Below, piece by piece: positions 16,036 through 24,721 of a stretch of 64,000 nucleotides of DNA. This DNA is from Candidatus Enterococcus myersii (lineage in GTDB: Bacteria > Bacillota > Bacilli > Lactobacillales > Enterococcaceae). The notes beneath the pieces were generated by a model. It was not told the origin of the DNA, made no database searches, and was given only the letters and a program-made list of their open reading frames with translations. The position numbers were made by a program, and so were the translations under genes. Each line of letters begins with the position of its first letter. Position 1 is the stretch's first letter. The stretch is from assembly GCF_017316025.1 (NCBI RefSeq), contig NZ_JAFLVT010000018.1, forward strand, positions 106,356-170,355, given 5' to 3'.

Positions 16036-16845
16036 ATGATTAAACTGATTATTAGTGATTTGGATGGTACTTTTTTAAACAGTCAAAGTAAATTTGACGA
16101 AAATTTGTATCAAGAAGTGCGCCAAATCATGCACCGCCAAAATGTTATCTTCGCCCCATGTACAGGTAAGCAATGCGAACGGGTAGAAGCTTTATTCAAA
16201 AATGTTGGTAGTGAAGATTTATGGATCTTAGGCGATAGCGCCACGCGAATTAAACACAAAGACAAGTACATGTATGAATCCTTACTACCTAATACCATTG
16301 GCAAAAAAATTATTGCCAAACTACAAAGTATCCATCAGGACTTCACGATTATTGCCTGTACGCAAACAGCTGCCATTATTAGTGAAGACACTCCAGCTGA
16401 AAGTGAAAAAATGGTACAGGGATCTTACGAAGTAGTTGAAAAAATAGCAGACTACCAAGAAATTAACGATGACTTTGTCAAAATTACCGTTTACGATGGA
16501 AAATTAAGAAGTTATGAAGTGGCACCCCAGTTAGCTGAATTTGAAAAACAAGCTTACATCGTGGCTTCTGAAGCAGCTTGGATTGACATTACCAATTTTG
16601 GCGTACACAAACGACACACAGTTGAAGAATTGCAGCAAATTTTACAGATCAGCTCACAAGAAACAATGGTCTTTGGCGATGGTCACAACGACTTAGAGCT
16701 TATGCAAGCTGGTGAATTTAGTTTTGCAATGCGTAATGCCTTTGAAGAAACTAAAGCAGCTGCCAAATACATCTGTAAAAGTAACGACGAGAATGGTGTC
16801 TTATTAACGATTAAACAATTATTATCGTTACAAGAGGAAAATTAA
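16036..16845 (+). CDS. HAD-superfamily (Cof-type) phosphatase
   Basis: The 269-residue protein has HAD motif I DLDGTF near residue 8, a Cof-type IIB cap, and the C-terminal motif GDGHNDLELMQAGEFSFAM (motifs III and IV with the acidic pair). Such enzymes dephosphorylate sugar phosphates or flavin intermediates; the substrate cannot be deduced. ATG 16036 has GAGGAG upstream. A TATACT box near 15992 may be part of its promoter. A stem-loop CTTCAC...GTGAAG at about 16854-16887 lies after the stop. Confidence 0.88.
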   Translation: MIKLIISDLDGTFLNSQSKFDENLYQEVRQIMHRQNVIFAPCTGKQCERVEALFKNVGSEDLWILGDSATRIKHKDKYMYESLLPNTIGKKIIAKLQSIHQDFTIIACTQTAAIISEDTPAESEKMVQGSYEVVEKIADYQEINDDFVKITVYDGKLRSYEVAPQLAEFEKQAYIVASEAAWIDITNFGVHKRHTVEELQQILQISSQETMVFGDGHNDLELMQAGEFSFAMRNAFEETKAAAKYICKSNDENGVLLTIKQLLSLQEEN

Positions 16846-17026
16846 GCTAAACAACTTCACGAACTTTCTCATAAGCTCGTTTGTGAAGCCAGATATTAAA
16901 AAAAGCTTTCCGAACTCCTTTAAATCGCCTTTTCTTTACAGCACATGCGTTAGAAAGGCTGGATGTGGTCATAACTGCTATGTGAGTGTTTTTACCTGTG
17001 AAAAACTTATACTTTCTTATACGAGC

Positions 17027-17068
17027 AAAAGTGCAGGATTTTATGCTTTAATAGCAAATCCTGCACTT
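17027..17068. terminator. Bidirectional terminator
   Basis: AGTGCAGGATTT and AAATCCTGCACT form a 12-bp stem flanked by A and T runs. It can serve the leftward acetyltransferase gene and rightward readthrough from the HAD gene. Confidence 0.85.
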
Positions 17069-17070
17069 TT

Positions 17071-17580
17071 TTATTTTGTCGCCATAAACAAATAATGCGG
17101 CATCACCACATTACGATAATTTTTAATGAAACTCTCTTTTACCACCATGCCATTGCGAATAGCAACATTCATTGAAGCTAAATTCGTATCCCGGACAATG
17201 GAAACAACGGCTGATGCTCCCAAATTTCTAAACGCATATTCTTTTACTGCTTTAGCTGCTTCTATCCCATAGCCCACACCCCAAGCGTCATAAATCAAAT
17301 GATAGCCAATTTCCAAATAGGTTTTGCCACTCACGAGTTGATCAGTTAAGCCGCATTCGCCGATAATTTTACCATCACTTTTGCGAATCATAGCCAAGAG
17401 ACTATAGCCTTTTTCCTGATACAGCTTTAAATTCCAATTTAACCAATTGCTCACTTCTTCATCAGAAAAAGCGCCCTCATAGGCATACATCACCCGCTCA
17501 TCTTGTAAAAATTCTGCTAAAAAGTGTTCTTCCCCTTTTTCCCACGGACGCAAGATAAGACGTTTGGTTTCAATTTGCAT
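17071..17580 (-). CDS. GNAT-family N-acetyltransferase (RimJ/RimL-like)
   Basis: The 169-residue protein opens with IETKRLILRPW, typical of the Acetyltransf_3 group. It has the acetyl-CoA loop region YDAWGVGYGIEAAKAVKEYAF (a Q/RxxGxG/A variant) and RDTNLASMNVAIRNGM. The substrate is unknown; relatives act on ribosomal-protein N termini or small molecules. The stop codon lies at the edge of the terminator at 17027-17068. Confidence 0.85.
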   Translation of the reverse strand: MQIETKRLILRPWEKGEEHFLAEFLQDERVMYAYEGAFSDEEVSNWLNWNLKLYQEKGYSLLAMIRKSDGKIIGECGLTDQLVSGKTYLEIGYHLIYDAWGVGYGIEAAKAVKEYAFRNLGASAVVSIVRDTNLASMNVAIRNGMVVKESFIKNYRNVVMPHYLFMATK

Positions 17581-17609
17581 TTTTATTTTCTCCTTTTAAA
17601 AAAAGATAC

Positions 17610-17691
17610 AAAAACCCGAACAGCTTATATCCTTTCTTACAGACGTGTTGTTTGAAATAAACAAGCAGTAAAAAAGGCTATAGTATTCGGG
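17610..17691 (-). terminator. Terminator downstream of ffh
   Basis: CCCGAA (17691-17686) pairs with TTCGGG (17620-17615) on the minus strand, with further AAGG/CCTT pairing inside a long loop. GTTTTTG and a T-rich run follow. Confidence 0.6.
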
Positions 17692-17728
17692 TATCATCAT
17701 CATAAACTAAGACTTTTAGCCCATTAGT

Positions 17729-19141
17729 TTATTTACGTTTTTTCTTTTTCTTTTGTTTTTTCATCATACGGTTCATAGCCATTTTGCCCATTTTACCTTT
17801 AATGCCAGAACCAAACATCTGATCCATTCCCGCCGGCATTTGACCTTTTGTCATTTGTTGCATCATTTTACGGGCTTCTTTAAATTGCTTAATCATGCGA
17901 TTCACTTCAACCACTGAATTACCAGAACCTGCAGCAATGCGGCGACGGCGACTTGGATTTAACAAGTCCGGATCTTCTCGTTCGGCTGGTGTCATCGACA
18001 TCACCATTGCTTTTTGGCGGGCGATTTGTTTAGGATCGACTTTAACATTTTCAATTCCTGGCATTTGACTCATTCCTGGAATCATTTTTAATAAATCTTC
18101 TAAAGGTCCCATCCCCATGACTTGATCCATTTGTTCAATGAAATCGTTAAAGTCAAAGGTATTTTCCTTCATCTTTTTCGCTAATTCTTCCGCTTTTTTC
18201 TCGTCGTAATCTTGTTGCGCCTTTTCAATTAAGGTCAGCATATCCCCCATGCCTAAAATACGACTCGCCATCCGGTCGGGATGGAAAACTTCTAAGTCCG
18301 TTAATTTTTCACCAGTACCGGTAAATTTAATTGGTGCACCAGTCACTTGACGAATGGAAAGGGCAGCACCACCACGGGTATCCCCATCTAATTTGGTAAT
18401 CACGACCCCCGTGATACCTAGTTGTTGGTTAAAGCTATCTGCAACTGTAACCGCATCTTGCCCCGTCATAGCATCTACGACTAAAAGAATTTCATTGGGC
18501 TGGGCAATTTCTTTGATCTGTTTTAATTCATCCATCAGCTTTTCGTCAATGTGCAAGCGACCCGCTGTATCGATTAAAACATAATCATTTTTCTTTTCCC
18601 GTGCTAATTCCATCCCTTGGCGCACAATTTCCACTGGACTGACATCAGTTCCCATATCAAATACCGGAACATTTAATTGTTGGCCTAAAACTTTCAATTG
18701 ATCAATCGCCGCTGGACGATAAACGTCACCGGCAATCATTAGTGGTCGGGCTTTTTCCGTTTTAATCAGTTGGTTGGCAAGTTTACCAGCAAATGTTGTT
18801 TTACCAGCCCCTTGTAACCCCACCATCATGATAACCGTCGGAATTTTTGGTGATTTATTTAAGGTTGCAGTCTCACTTCCCAAAGTCTTGGTTAGTTCTT
18901 CATCAACGATTTTAACAATTTGTTGCGCTGGTGATAGACTATCTAAAACTTCTGATCCGACTGCTCTTTGACGTACATTTTTAACAAATTCTTTGACAAC
19001 TTTTAAATTAACGTCGGCTTCTAGTAATGCCAAGCGGATCTCCCGCATCATTTCTGTGACATCAGCCTCAGTAATCTTTCCTTTTTTACGCAACTTGCTC
19101 ATGGCTTGTTGCAGGCGTTCTGTTAGATTTTCAAATGCCAT
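17729..19141 (-). CDS. ffh: Signal recognition particle GTPase Ffh
   Basis: Ffh binds the SRP RNA and signal sequences and delivers ribosomes to FtsY. The 470-residue protein shows the N domain, the G domain with GLQGAGKTTFAGKLA, DTAGRLHIDEKLM and TKLDGDTRGGAAL, and the methionine-rich M domain with a basic KKQKKKKKRK tail. ATG 19141 gives the conserved start MAFENLTERLQQAM. It follows ylxM with a 25-bp gap, the usual ylxM-ffh operon. An 8-bp inverted repeat (TAAACTAA/TTAGTTTA) overlaps its stop codon. Confidence 0.97.
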   Translation of the reverse strand: MAFENLTERLQQAMSKLRKKGKITEADVTEMMREIRLALLEADVNLKVVKEFVKNVRQRAVGSEVLDSLSPAQQIVKIVDEELTKTLGSETATLNKSPKIPTVIMMVGLQGAGKTTFAGKLANQLIKTEKARPLMIAGDVYRPAAIDQLKVLGQQLNVPVFDMGTDVSPVEIVRQGMELAREKKNDYVLIDTAGRLHIDEKLMDELKQIKEIAQPNEILLVVDAMTGQDAVTVADSFNQQLGITGVVITKLDGDTRGGAALSIRQVTGAPIKFTGTGEKLTDLEVFHPDRMASRILGMGDMLTLIEKAQQDYDEKKAEELAKKMKENTFDFNDFIEQMDQVMGMGPLEDLLKMIPGMSQMPGIENVKVDPKQIARQKAMVMSMTPAEREDPDLLNPSRRRRIAAGSGNSVVEVNRMIKQFKEARKMMQQMTKGQMPAGMDQMFGSGIKGKMGKMAMNRMMKKQKKKKKRK

Positions 19142-19166
19142 TTTATTCGTTCCTTTCAACTAAAAA

Positions 19167-19505
19167 CTATTCATCGATTTCTTGCAGTTCCTGCAAAAAT
19201 TTCGGCAGCTCTGCATCTTTAGGATAATGGGCCTTAATGTAGTTTTCTGCCCGATCTAAAACTTCGCCGCGAACAATATAGTCCGAAAATAAATGAAGCT
19301 TGCGCTCATAATCTTCCAAAATTTTTTCCGTCCGCTTTATATTATCATAAACTGCCTGACGACTCACCTGAAATTCTTCTGCAATCTCCCCTAGTGAAAA
19401 ATCATCGGCGTAATACAACTCCATATAATTCATCTGCTTTTCGGTCAAAAGCGTAGAATAAAATTCAAATAATGCATTCATACGATTTGTCTTTTCGATT
19501 TCCAT
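19167..19505 (-). CDS. ylxM: YlxM-family DNA-binding/SRP-associated protein
   Basis: The 112-residue helical protein starts [20 protein letters not shown]. It has a sigma-factor-like helix-turn-helix ([33 protein letters not shown]). YlxM associates with the SRP pathway in streptococci and is nearly always upstream of ffh, as here. AGGAGG precedes the ATG. Length and motif are standard. Confidence 0.94.
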   Translation of the reverse strand: MEIEKTNRMNALFEFYSTLLTEKQMNYMELYYADDFSLGEIAEEFQVSRQAVYDNIKRTEKILEDYERKLHLFSDYIVRGEVLDRAENYIKAHYPKDAELPKFLQELQEIDE

Positions 19506-19532
19506 GAGATTCCTCCTGTCATGAAAAATTAG

Positions 19533-20003
19533 TTAATTGGTAGCTATTGTGATCAGTTGATGATAATTGTTTTCTGAATAAACTTCTATGCCTTGCTTTA
19601 CAAAATAGGCAGTTGCAACCCCGACACCAGCTACTTTATTGCCACTAAAGGCACCGTCATAAATTTGATGACTGCCACAAGAAGGACTGCCCTCTTTTAA
19701 GACTACCTGGGTAACATCCAGAGCTTTTAATTTTTCATAAGCGCGTATCGCACCTGCTTTATATGCGGCGGTCACATCGACGCCTTGACAAGAAACAACC
19801 ACCGCATCGCACCTCCAGACATCAAATCCATCGCCGCCGATAATTTCAGCCGGATCTCTTGGGGTGTTTAATCCACCTAAAACCTCAGGACAAATCATAA
19901 TTGCTTGTTTCTTTGCCACCAAAGCTTGCAGCTGTGGGATTGTTTGCGTATTGCCATCATAACGGCAAAAAACGCCATCTAAACAGGCACTAATTCCAAT
20001 CAT
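19533..20003 (-). CDS. DUF523 family protein
   Basis: The 156-residue protein has the family's ISACLDGVFCRYDG start, CPEVLGGLNTPRDPAEI and LKEGSPSCGSHQIYDGAFSG. These conserved cysteines and aspartates suggest a metal or iron-sulfur site, but the family has no firm function. AAGGAGG precedes the ATG at 20003. It ends 27 bp upstream of ylxM, so the three genes may form one unit. A TATAAT on the minus strand near 20105 may be the promoter. Confidence 0.87.
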   Translation of the reverse strand: MIGISACLDGVFCRYDGNTQTIPQLQALVAKKQAIMICPEVLGGLNTPRDPAEIIGGDGFDVWRCDAVVVSCQGVDVTAAYKAGAIRAYEKLKALDVTQVVLKEGSPSCGSHQIYDGAFSGNKVAGVGVATAYFVKQGIEVYSENNYHQLITIATN

Positions 20004-20213
20004 ATGTCCTCCTTAAACAACAGCACGATTTTTTATAAACAAAGCTAAAATTTTAGCAACAAAAGCCATTCTTTTTTTCTTAAAAGTCAATTTAACGCCC
20101 TTTATTATAGCATTATTTCCCTTCCTTAAATAGTCCCCACCGCTTTTCTATGCTAAAATAAAACCATCTGTCGCAGGTATGCGACTAAGAAAAACACCGC
20201 AAAGGAGTTTGCT

Positions 20214-20945
20214 ATGAAAAAAGTGTTAATCGTTGACGATGAACCTTCCATCGTCACATTGCTGACCTTTAATTTGGAAAAAGAAGGTTACGTTGTGACC
20301 TCTGCCACAGATGGTACAACTGGCTTAAAATTAGCTTTAACCAAAGATTTTGACTTTATTATCTTAGATATTATGCTGCCGGGAATTGACGGCATTGAAA
20401 TTACGAAAAAATTACGGCAAGAAAAAAAAGAAACGCCGATTTTATTATTAACGGCAAAAGATGATACGATTGATCGAATTTTAGGCTTAGAAATCGGCGC
20501 TGATGATTACCTGACTAAACCCTTTAGTCCCAGAGAAGTTTTGGCCCGCATGAAAGCTATTTTTCGACGGATGCGTCCCGTTGAAACTCCGTTGCGCGCC
20601 AATGAGCCAAAAGATACCGACGATGAATTAACCGGAGAAATTTTACAAATCGGTGCAATTAAAGCGGATATGGATAATTACGAAGTCACCGTTAACGACG
20701 TAAAGATATTTTTAACCCCCAAAGAATTTGAATTACTCGTCTACTTTATGAAGCGAAAAGATCGTGTGATTGACCGTGATACGCTATTAGACCGCATCTG
20801 GAATTTCGACTTTGCCGGTCAAAGTCGCATCGTGGATGTCCACGTTTCACATTTACGGGAAAAAATTGAAGAAGATCCTAAAAATCCCCGCTATCTTTTA
20901 ACAGTTAGAGGCTTTGGTTACAAATTTCAGGAGCCCAAAGCATGA
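20214..20945 (+). CDS. phoP: PhoB/PhoP-type phosphate response regulator
   Basis: The 243-residue OmpR-family regulator has a receiver domain with the acidic pair VDDE, phospho-acceptor Asp52 in IILDIMLPG and Lys in LTKPFSPRE. A C-terminal winged helix follows, with LTPKEFELLVYFMKR and VDVHVSHLREKIE. The phosphate assignment rests on the PAS-containing kinase partner and the facing pstS with a Pho box. The start is supported by AAAGGAG. It overlaps the kinase gene by 4 bp (ATGA). Confidence 0.9.
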   Translation: MKKVLIVDDEPSIVTLLTFNLEKEGYVVTSATDGTTGLKLALTKDFDFIILDIMLPGIDGIEITKKLRQEKKETPILLLTAKDDTIDRILGLEIGADDYLTKPFSPREVLARMKAIFRRMRPVETPLRANEPKDTDDELTGEILQIGAIKADMDNYEVTVNDVKIFLTPKEFELLVYFMKRKDRVIDRDTLLDRIWNFDFAGQSRIVDVHVSHLREKIEEDPKNPRYLLTVRGFGYKFQEPKA

Positions 20946-22678
20946 AAAAACGGCGTGTTTTAGAATATTTGCTGTGGATTACAACATTACTCGTGCTTTT
21001 TGTAGGAGCCTGGCAATTAATTGGTGGTTTTTTTGAGCACCAGGTCTTAAGCCAACAAGAGAATTACTTAGAAAAAAAAGGGAATCTACTGTTACGAATG
21101 GCAAAAGAAGAAAATTATAATGAGGCGAGTCTACGTCAATTGAGTCAGCACTATATTGAACACGTAGATGAACGGGTAACTTATCTGTCGGCTACTGGTA
21201 AAATTATTTTTGATACTTCTAATAGCAATCTTTTAGGCACCCGCTCCAATCGTCCCGAGGTAAAAACCGTCTTAGCCGGAGGAAAATTGGGTACTTCGCT
21301 GCGAAAAAGTGCCACTTTAAAAAAAGAATTACTCTATGTCGCGTTACCTGTGGAGCAAGACAATCATTTAATTGGTATTTTACGGATCGCCGAAAGCACG
21401 ACAACTTTTATGACCGCTGCTAGTAGCGTTAGAAATTCAATTTTAACAGTGTATGTGATTTTGTGCTTGTTGATTACCATTTTTGTCTTATATTTTTTAC
21501 GCCAAAAAAATCGGCCTTTAGAAACTTTATTGCCAGCGATTAAAAAAATGGTGGCTAATCCCACCCGTACTGAAACAATTATGCAAACCACGCCGCAATG
21601 GGAAGAACTTTACCAAGCCTTAAATCAATTAAGCGAACAAATGAGCCACACGTATAAAGCCTATTCTGCAACCGAACACAAGCTGCATACACTTTTAAAC
21701 GATTTAATGATTGGTATTTTCATTGTCGATAGTGAAAACAAACTCGTCATGATCAACCCTGAAATGAAACGGCAACTTGGCTTATTTCAAAATCTAGCAG
21801 AAAAAGTTAATTTTGCCGAAGTGATTAAAGATCCGCAACTTATTCAGCTAGTCTATCGCATCTCACCGAATAATCCTTTTTTACATGATGAAATTACCTT
21901 ACATCAAAACGGTGAACGCGTGCTGGATATTGATTTGCGTTTATTTAATGAAGAACGGCAAATTTTAGTGATGTCTTATGATATGACACAAGTGCGCCAA
22001 CTGGAAAAAATGCAGCAAGATTTCGTCAGCAATGTTTCCCACGAACTAAAAACACCTGTCACCTCCTTAATTGGCTTTACCGAAACGCTCCTAGATGGTG
22101 CCAAAGACGATCCAAAGACAACGACAGAATTTTTACGCATTATGGAAAAAGATGCCAAACGGCTGCAAGCTTTAATCCAAGATATCATTCAGCTTTCAAA
22201 AGGACGTCAAGCCCTAGATTACCCGATTCAAAACATCACTGTCGCGGAACTTTTAGCCCAAATTTTGGAAAGTTATCAAGCTCAAATTCAAGCGAAAAAT
22301 TTAAGTGTTCATTTAGTAGGAGATCAAGCTTTAGTCTGGTCCACAAAAGTTGAACTTTTCTATCCGATTGCTAAAAATTTAATTGAAAATGCAATTAAGT
22401 ACACACCGGAAGCTAAAAAAATTACAATTAGCTATACTCTAGCAGATAATTTAACCTTAAACGTTTCAGATCAAGGCCTTGGCATTGACAGCGATGATCA
22501 ACAGCGCATTTTTGAACGCTTCTATCGGGTAGACAAAGCCCGCGCAAGACAATCCGGCGGCACCGGTTTAGGCTTAGCCATTGTAAAAGAATCTGTTGAA
22601 AAACTCGGAGGCAAAGTCCAATTAGAAAGTCACCCCGGTGTTGGCTCAACCTTCACCGTGACACTACCAAAGCTCTAA
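20942..22678 (+). CDS. phoR: PhoR-type sensor histidine kinase
   Basis: The 578-residue kinase has membrane segments near residues 9-30 and 167-187 enclosing an extracellular domain of about 135 residues. A PAS domain follows (about 240-350, LHTLLNDLMIGIFIVDSENKLVMIN). The HisKA phospho-acceptor is His367 in NVSHELKTPVTSLIGF, and the ATPase domain has NLIENAIKYTP, DQGLGI and GGTGLGLAIVKE. This is the PhoR layout of low-GC Gram-positive bacteria. Translation is coupled to phoP by ATGA. The bidirectional terminator at 22694 separates it from the converging pstS. Confidence 0.9.
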   Translation: MKKRRVLEYLLWITTLLVLFVGAWQLIGGFFEHQVLSQQENYLEKKGNLLLRMAKEENYNEASLRQLSQHYIEHVDERVTYLSATGKIIFDTSNSNLLGTRSNRPEVKTVLAGGKLGTSLRKSATLKKELLYVALPVEQDNHLIGILRIAESTTTFMTAASSVRNSILTVYVILCLLITIFVLYFLRQKNRPLETLLPAIKKMVANPTRTETIMQTTPQWEELYQALNQLSEQMSHTYKAYSATEHKLHTLLNDLMIGIFIVDSENKLVMINPEMKRQLGLFQNLAEKVNFAEVIKDPQLIQLVYRISPNNPFLHDEITLHQNGERVLDIDLRLFNEERQILVMSYDMTQVRQLEKMQQDFVSNVSHELKTPVTSLIGFTETLLDGAKDDPKTTTEFLRIMEKDAKRLQALIQDIIQLSKGRQALDYPIQNITVAELLAQILESYQAQIQAKNLSVHLVGDQALVWSTKVELFYPIAKNLIENAIKYTPEAKKITISYTLADNLTLNVSDQGLGIDSDDQQRIFERFYRVDKARARQSGGTGLGLAIVKESVEKLGGKVQLESHPGVGSTFTVTLPKL

Positions 22679-22693
22679 ATAGAGCTAAACGGC

Positions 22694-22732
22694 AAAAAGC
22701 TACTGACAAAATTTATTGTCAGTAGCTTTTTT
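22694..22732. terminator. Bidirectional terminator between phoR and pstS
   Basis: AAAAGCTACTGACAA pairs with TTGTCAGTAGCTTTT around a short loop, with A and T runs on either side. It ends both converging genes. Confidence 0.93.
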
Positions 22733-22756
22733 AACTAGCTTTTAAAAGGAGTGTGA

Positions 22757-23638
22757 CTATTTGTTTGTCACCTTACCATCAACAGAACGTTCAATTTTCA
22801 TGGTGGTAATTGGCAGGTAACCCAATTCTTTTACAGGACCGTTTTGAATTTCATCGGTTAGTAGATAATCCAAGAATTTTTTTACATCCTTGTCTGGTTC
22901 ACCTTTTGTATACATGTGTTCGTAAGACCAGATTTTCCATTTGTTTGTTTCGATATTTTCTGGGGTTGGCGTCACATTATCAACAGAAAGTTCCTGTAAA
23001 CTATCGTCAATATAAGATAACGCCAAGTAACTGATAGCCCCCGGTGTTTCTGCGACTATTTTTTTCACGGTGCCAGAAGAATCTTGTTCTTGGGATTGCA
23101 CCGGTGTTGCACCATCAAGTCCCCATTTTTCAAAAGTTGCTCTGGTCCCACTGCCAGAAGCACGATTAACGACTGCAATTTTTTCATCTTTGCCGCCAAC
23201 TTCTTTCCAGTTGGTAATTTTACCAGTAAAAATGTCAATTAATTGCTGTTGGGAAATATTTTTGACTGCGACGTCTTTATTTACTACTGGGGCCATTCCT
23301 ACAACCGCTACTTTGTGGTCCACTAGCTCTTTTGCATCGACACCATCTTTTTCTTCGGCAAAAACATCTGAGTTGCCAATCGTTACAGCACCAGCAGCAA
23401 CTTGGCTCAACCCTGTACCACTTCCGCCACCTTGAACAGTAATTTGATAATTGGGATTTTCAGTAGTAAAACTATCTTTGGCTGCCTCAACTAATGGTTG
23501 TAAGGCTGTTGAACCAACCGCGGTAATTTTTGCACCGCTTGTTTTATTTTCTTCTCCAGTTTTTGCACTACCATTCCCACAGGCAGCTAATAATAAAGTT
23601 GCTGCCACTGCAGTTGCTACTAAATATACTTTTTTCAC
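22757..23638 (-). CDS. pstS: Phosphate ABC transporter substrate-binding lipoprotein PstS
   Basis: The 293-residue lipoprotein has signal MKKVYLVATAVAATLLLAAC. Phosphate-binding motifs are AVGSTALQPL (site 1 with Ser/Thr), QGGGSGTGLSQVAAGAV, IGNSDVF and VNRASGSGTRATFEKW. The GTG at 23638 is chosen because AGGAG lies eight bases upstream; an earlier in-frame GTG overlaps that site. It stands alone: no pstC, pstA or pstB follows, so the permease must be encoded elsewhere. The promoter carries a four-hexamer Pho box, consistent with control by the converging phoPR genes. Confidence 0.93.
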   Translation of the reverse strand: MKKVYLVATAVAATLLLAACGNGSAKTGEENKTSGAKITAVGSTALQPLVEAAKDSFTTENPNYQITVQGGGSGTGLSQVAAGAVTIGNSDVFAEEKDGVDAKELVDHKVAVVGMAPVVNKDVAVKNISQQQLIDIFTGKITNWKEVGGKDEKIAVVNRASGSGTRATFEKWGLDGATPVQSQEQDSSGTVKKIVAETPGAISYLALSYIDDSLQELSVDNVTPTPENIETNKWKIWSYEHMYTKGEPDKDVKKFLDYLLTDEIQNGPVKELGYLPITTMKIERSVDGKVTNK

Positions 23639-23694
23639 GTTTTCCACTCCTATCTTTAATTACAAACTCAGTTTACACAAGCTTTGTAAACTTG

Positions 23695-23744
23695 ATATAA
23701 GCAGTGTGTAAAGATTTTATCAAGCATTGTAAAATTTACGTAAA
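23695..23744 (-). promoter_or_regulatory. pstS promoter with PhoP box
   Basis: On the minus strand four hexamers line up: TTTACG (23744-23739), TTTACA (23733-23728), TTGATA (23723-23718) and TTTACA (23712-23707). Spacings are 11, 10 and 11 bp, the periodic TT(A/T)ACA arrangement bound by PhoP in Bacillus. A -10-like TTATAT lies at 23700-23695. A further inverted repeat (GTTTACA, seven bases, TGTAAAC; 23671-23691) lies in the leader. Confidence 0.8.
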
Positions 23745-23843
23745 CCAATTTGTCATGAGCTTATTTCACCCTCATTTTAAAAAAAAGGAATATAATAAAA
23801 GCTGTAAAGACAATTGTGTTACATAAGAAAGGAATTGATAATC

Positions 23844-24047
23844 ATGTTAGAAATTCATTACATCGTAACCGGTTCAGATGAAGAAGTAAAAAAATACGAC
23901 AAAGCTAGTGATTTTGTTGGGGCGCAATATAAAGAAGTGCCAGACTTACAAGATAACTATCAAGTAACCAAAGCACTATTAGACGGCAAAGAAATTGAAT
24001 TAGACGACAAAACCATTGGCGGTTTATTCAATTATTTGAACAAATAG
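23844..24047 (+). CDS. Small DUF4649-like protein
   Basis: The 67-residue protein begins MLEIHYIVTGSDEEVKKYD and ends GKEIELDDKTIGGLFNYLNK. It resembles DUF4649, a small cytoplasmic family of lactic acid bacteria without known function; the match is by overall pattern and is not certain. ATG 23844 has AAAGGAATTG upstream, and a longer reading frame lacks a site. TATAAT at about 23792 may be its -10 box. A strong terminator follows. Confidence 0.7.
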   Translation: MLEIHYIVTGSDEEVKKYDKASDFVGAQYKEVPDLQDNYQVTKALLDGKEIELDDKTIGGLFNYLNK

Positions 24048-24081
24048 TTAAATAATTCTAAGTTACTTTTTGAAGATTAAA

Positions 24082-24118
24082 AAAACCACTTATGATTTTT
24101 TTCATAAGTGGTTTTTTA
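24082..24118 (+). terminator. Terminator of the DUF4649-like gene
   Basis: AAAACCACTTATGA pairs with TCATAAGTGGTTTT around a six-T loop, followed by TT. Confidence 0.93.
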
Positions 24119-24269
24119 TCTGTCCTGTTACAGGAGTGAAAAAAGCTTTTCCAACCGGCTTATTTCACGCTTCCTTCTTTAGTTAAAAGTTAAAATGTGC
24201 GAAAAAAAAGCCATTTTTGCAAATTTTGCTCCTTTGGCTTTAAGCCGCAGAATTCTTTTGACTTTTTTA

Positions 24270-24584
24270 TTATCTAATAAAGTTAAAGACAATAAATGCA
24301 TAAAGCAAAAATAATGTTAACACAATGAATAAAACATTCTCCCGCTGATCGTGATTGGGATGTAATAAAATATAAAGGCGCTCTTTTTTACTTTGCTTTT
24401 TATGTACAAAAAAATGAATCACACTATAAAAGATTCCGACTGCAATAAAAGTCAGAAAAAAACGAACAAAATACTGCATGCCCACCGCTAACATCATGAC
24501 CATTGTCGGAATGAAGAGCAATTGTTCAAAAAAGATAATACCTTGACGATAACGACGAAAAAACTCGATTATAGCATATTTCAT
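24270..24584 (-). CDS. Small membrane protein, unknown
   Basis: The 104-residue protein has three hydrophobic helices (LLFIPTMVMMLAVGMQYF, FFLTFIAVGIFYSVIHFFV, NVLFIVLTLFLLYAFIVF). A basic loop KKQSKKERLYILLHP lies between the second and third. ATG 24584 is preferred because AGAAGG lies seven bases before it. No family is recognised. It is divergent from the next gene with about 100 bp between starts. Confidence 0.65.
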   Translation of the reverse strand: MKYAIIEFFRRYRQGIIFFEQLLFIPTMVMMLAVGMQYFVRFFLTFIAVGIFYSVIHFFVHKKQSKKERLYILLHPNHDQRENVLFIVLTLFLLYAFIVFNFIR

Positions 24585-24721
24585 TTCAAAACCTTCTTTC
24601 ATTTCATTCATTTACTTTGCATCTATTTTACATTAGTTTACTTCTGTCTAAATACCCGATATAATTAAATTACAATTAACTTAAGATGAGATTACGAAAA
24701 CTTCCGAAAGTAGGGGCGCTG

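Noticed and set aside
16883-17095. 70-codon plus-strand frame after the HAD gene
   Set aside because: No ribosome binding site. It reads through the strong bidirectional terminator at 17027-17068 into the acetyltransferase gene.
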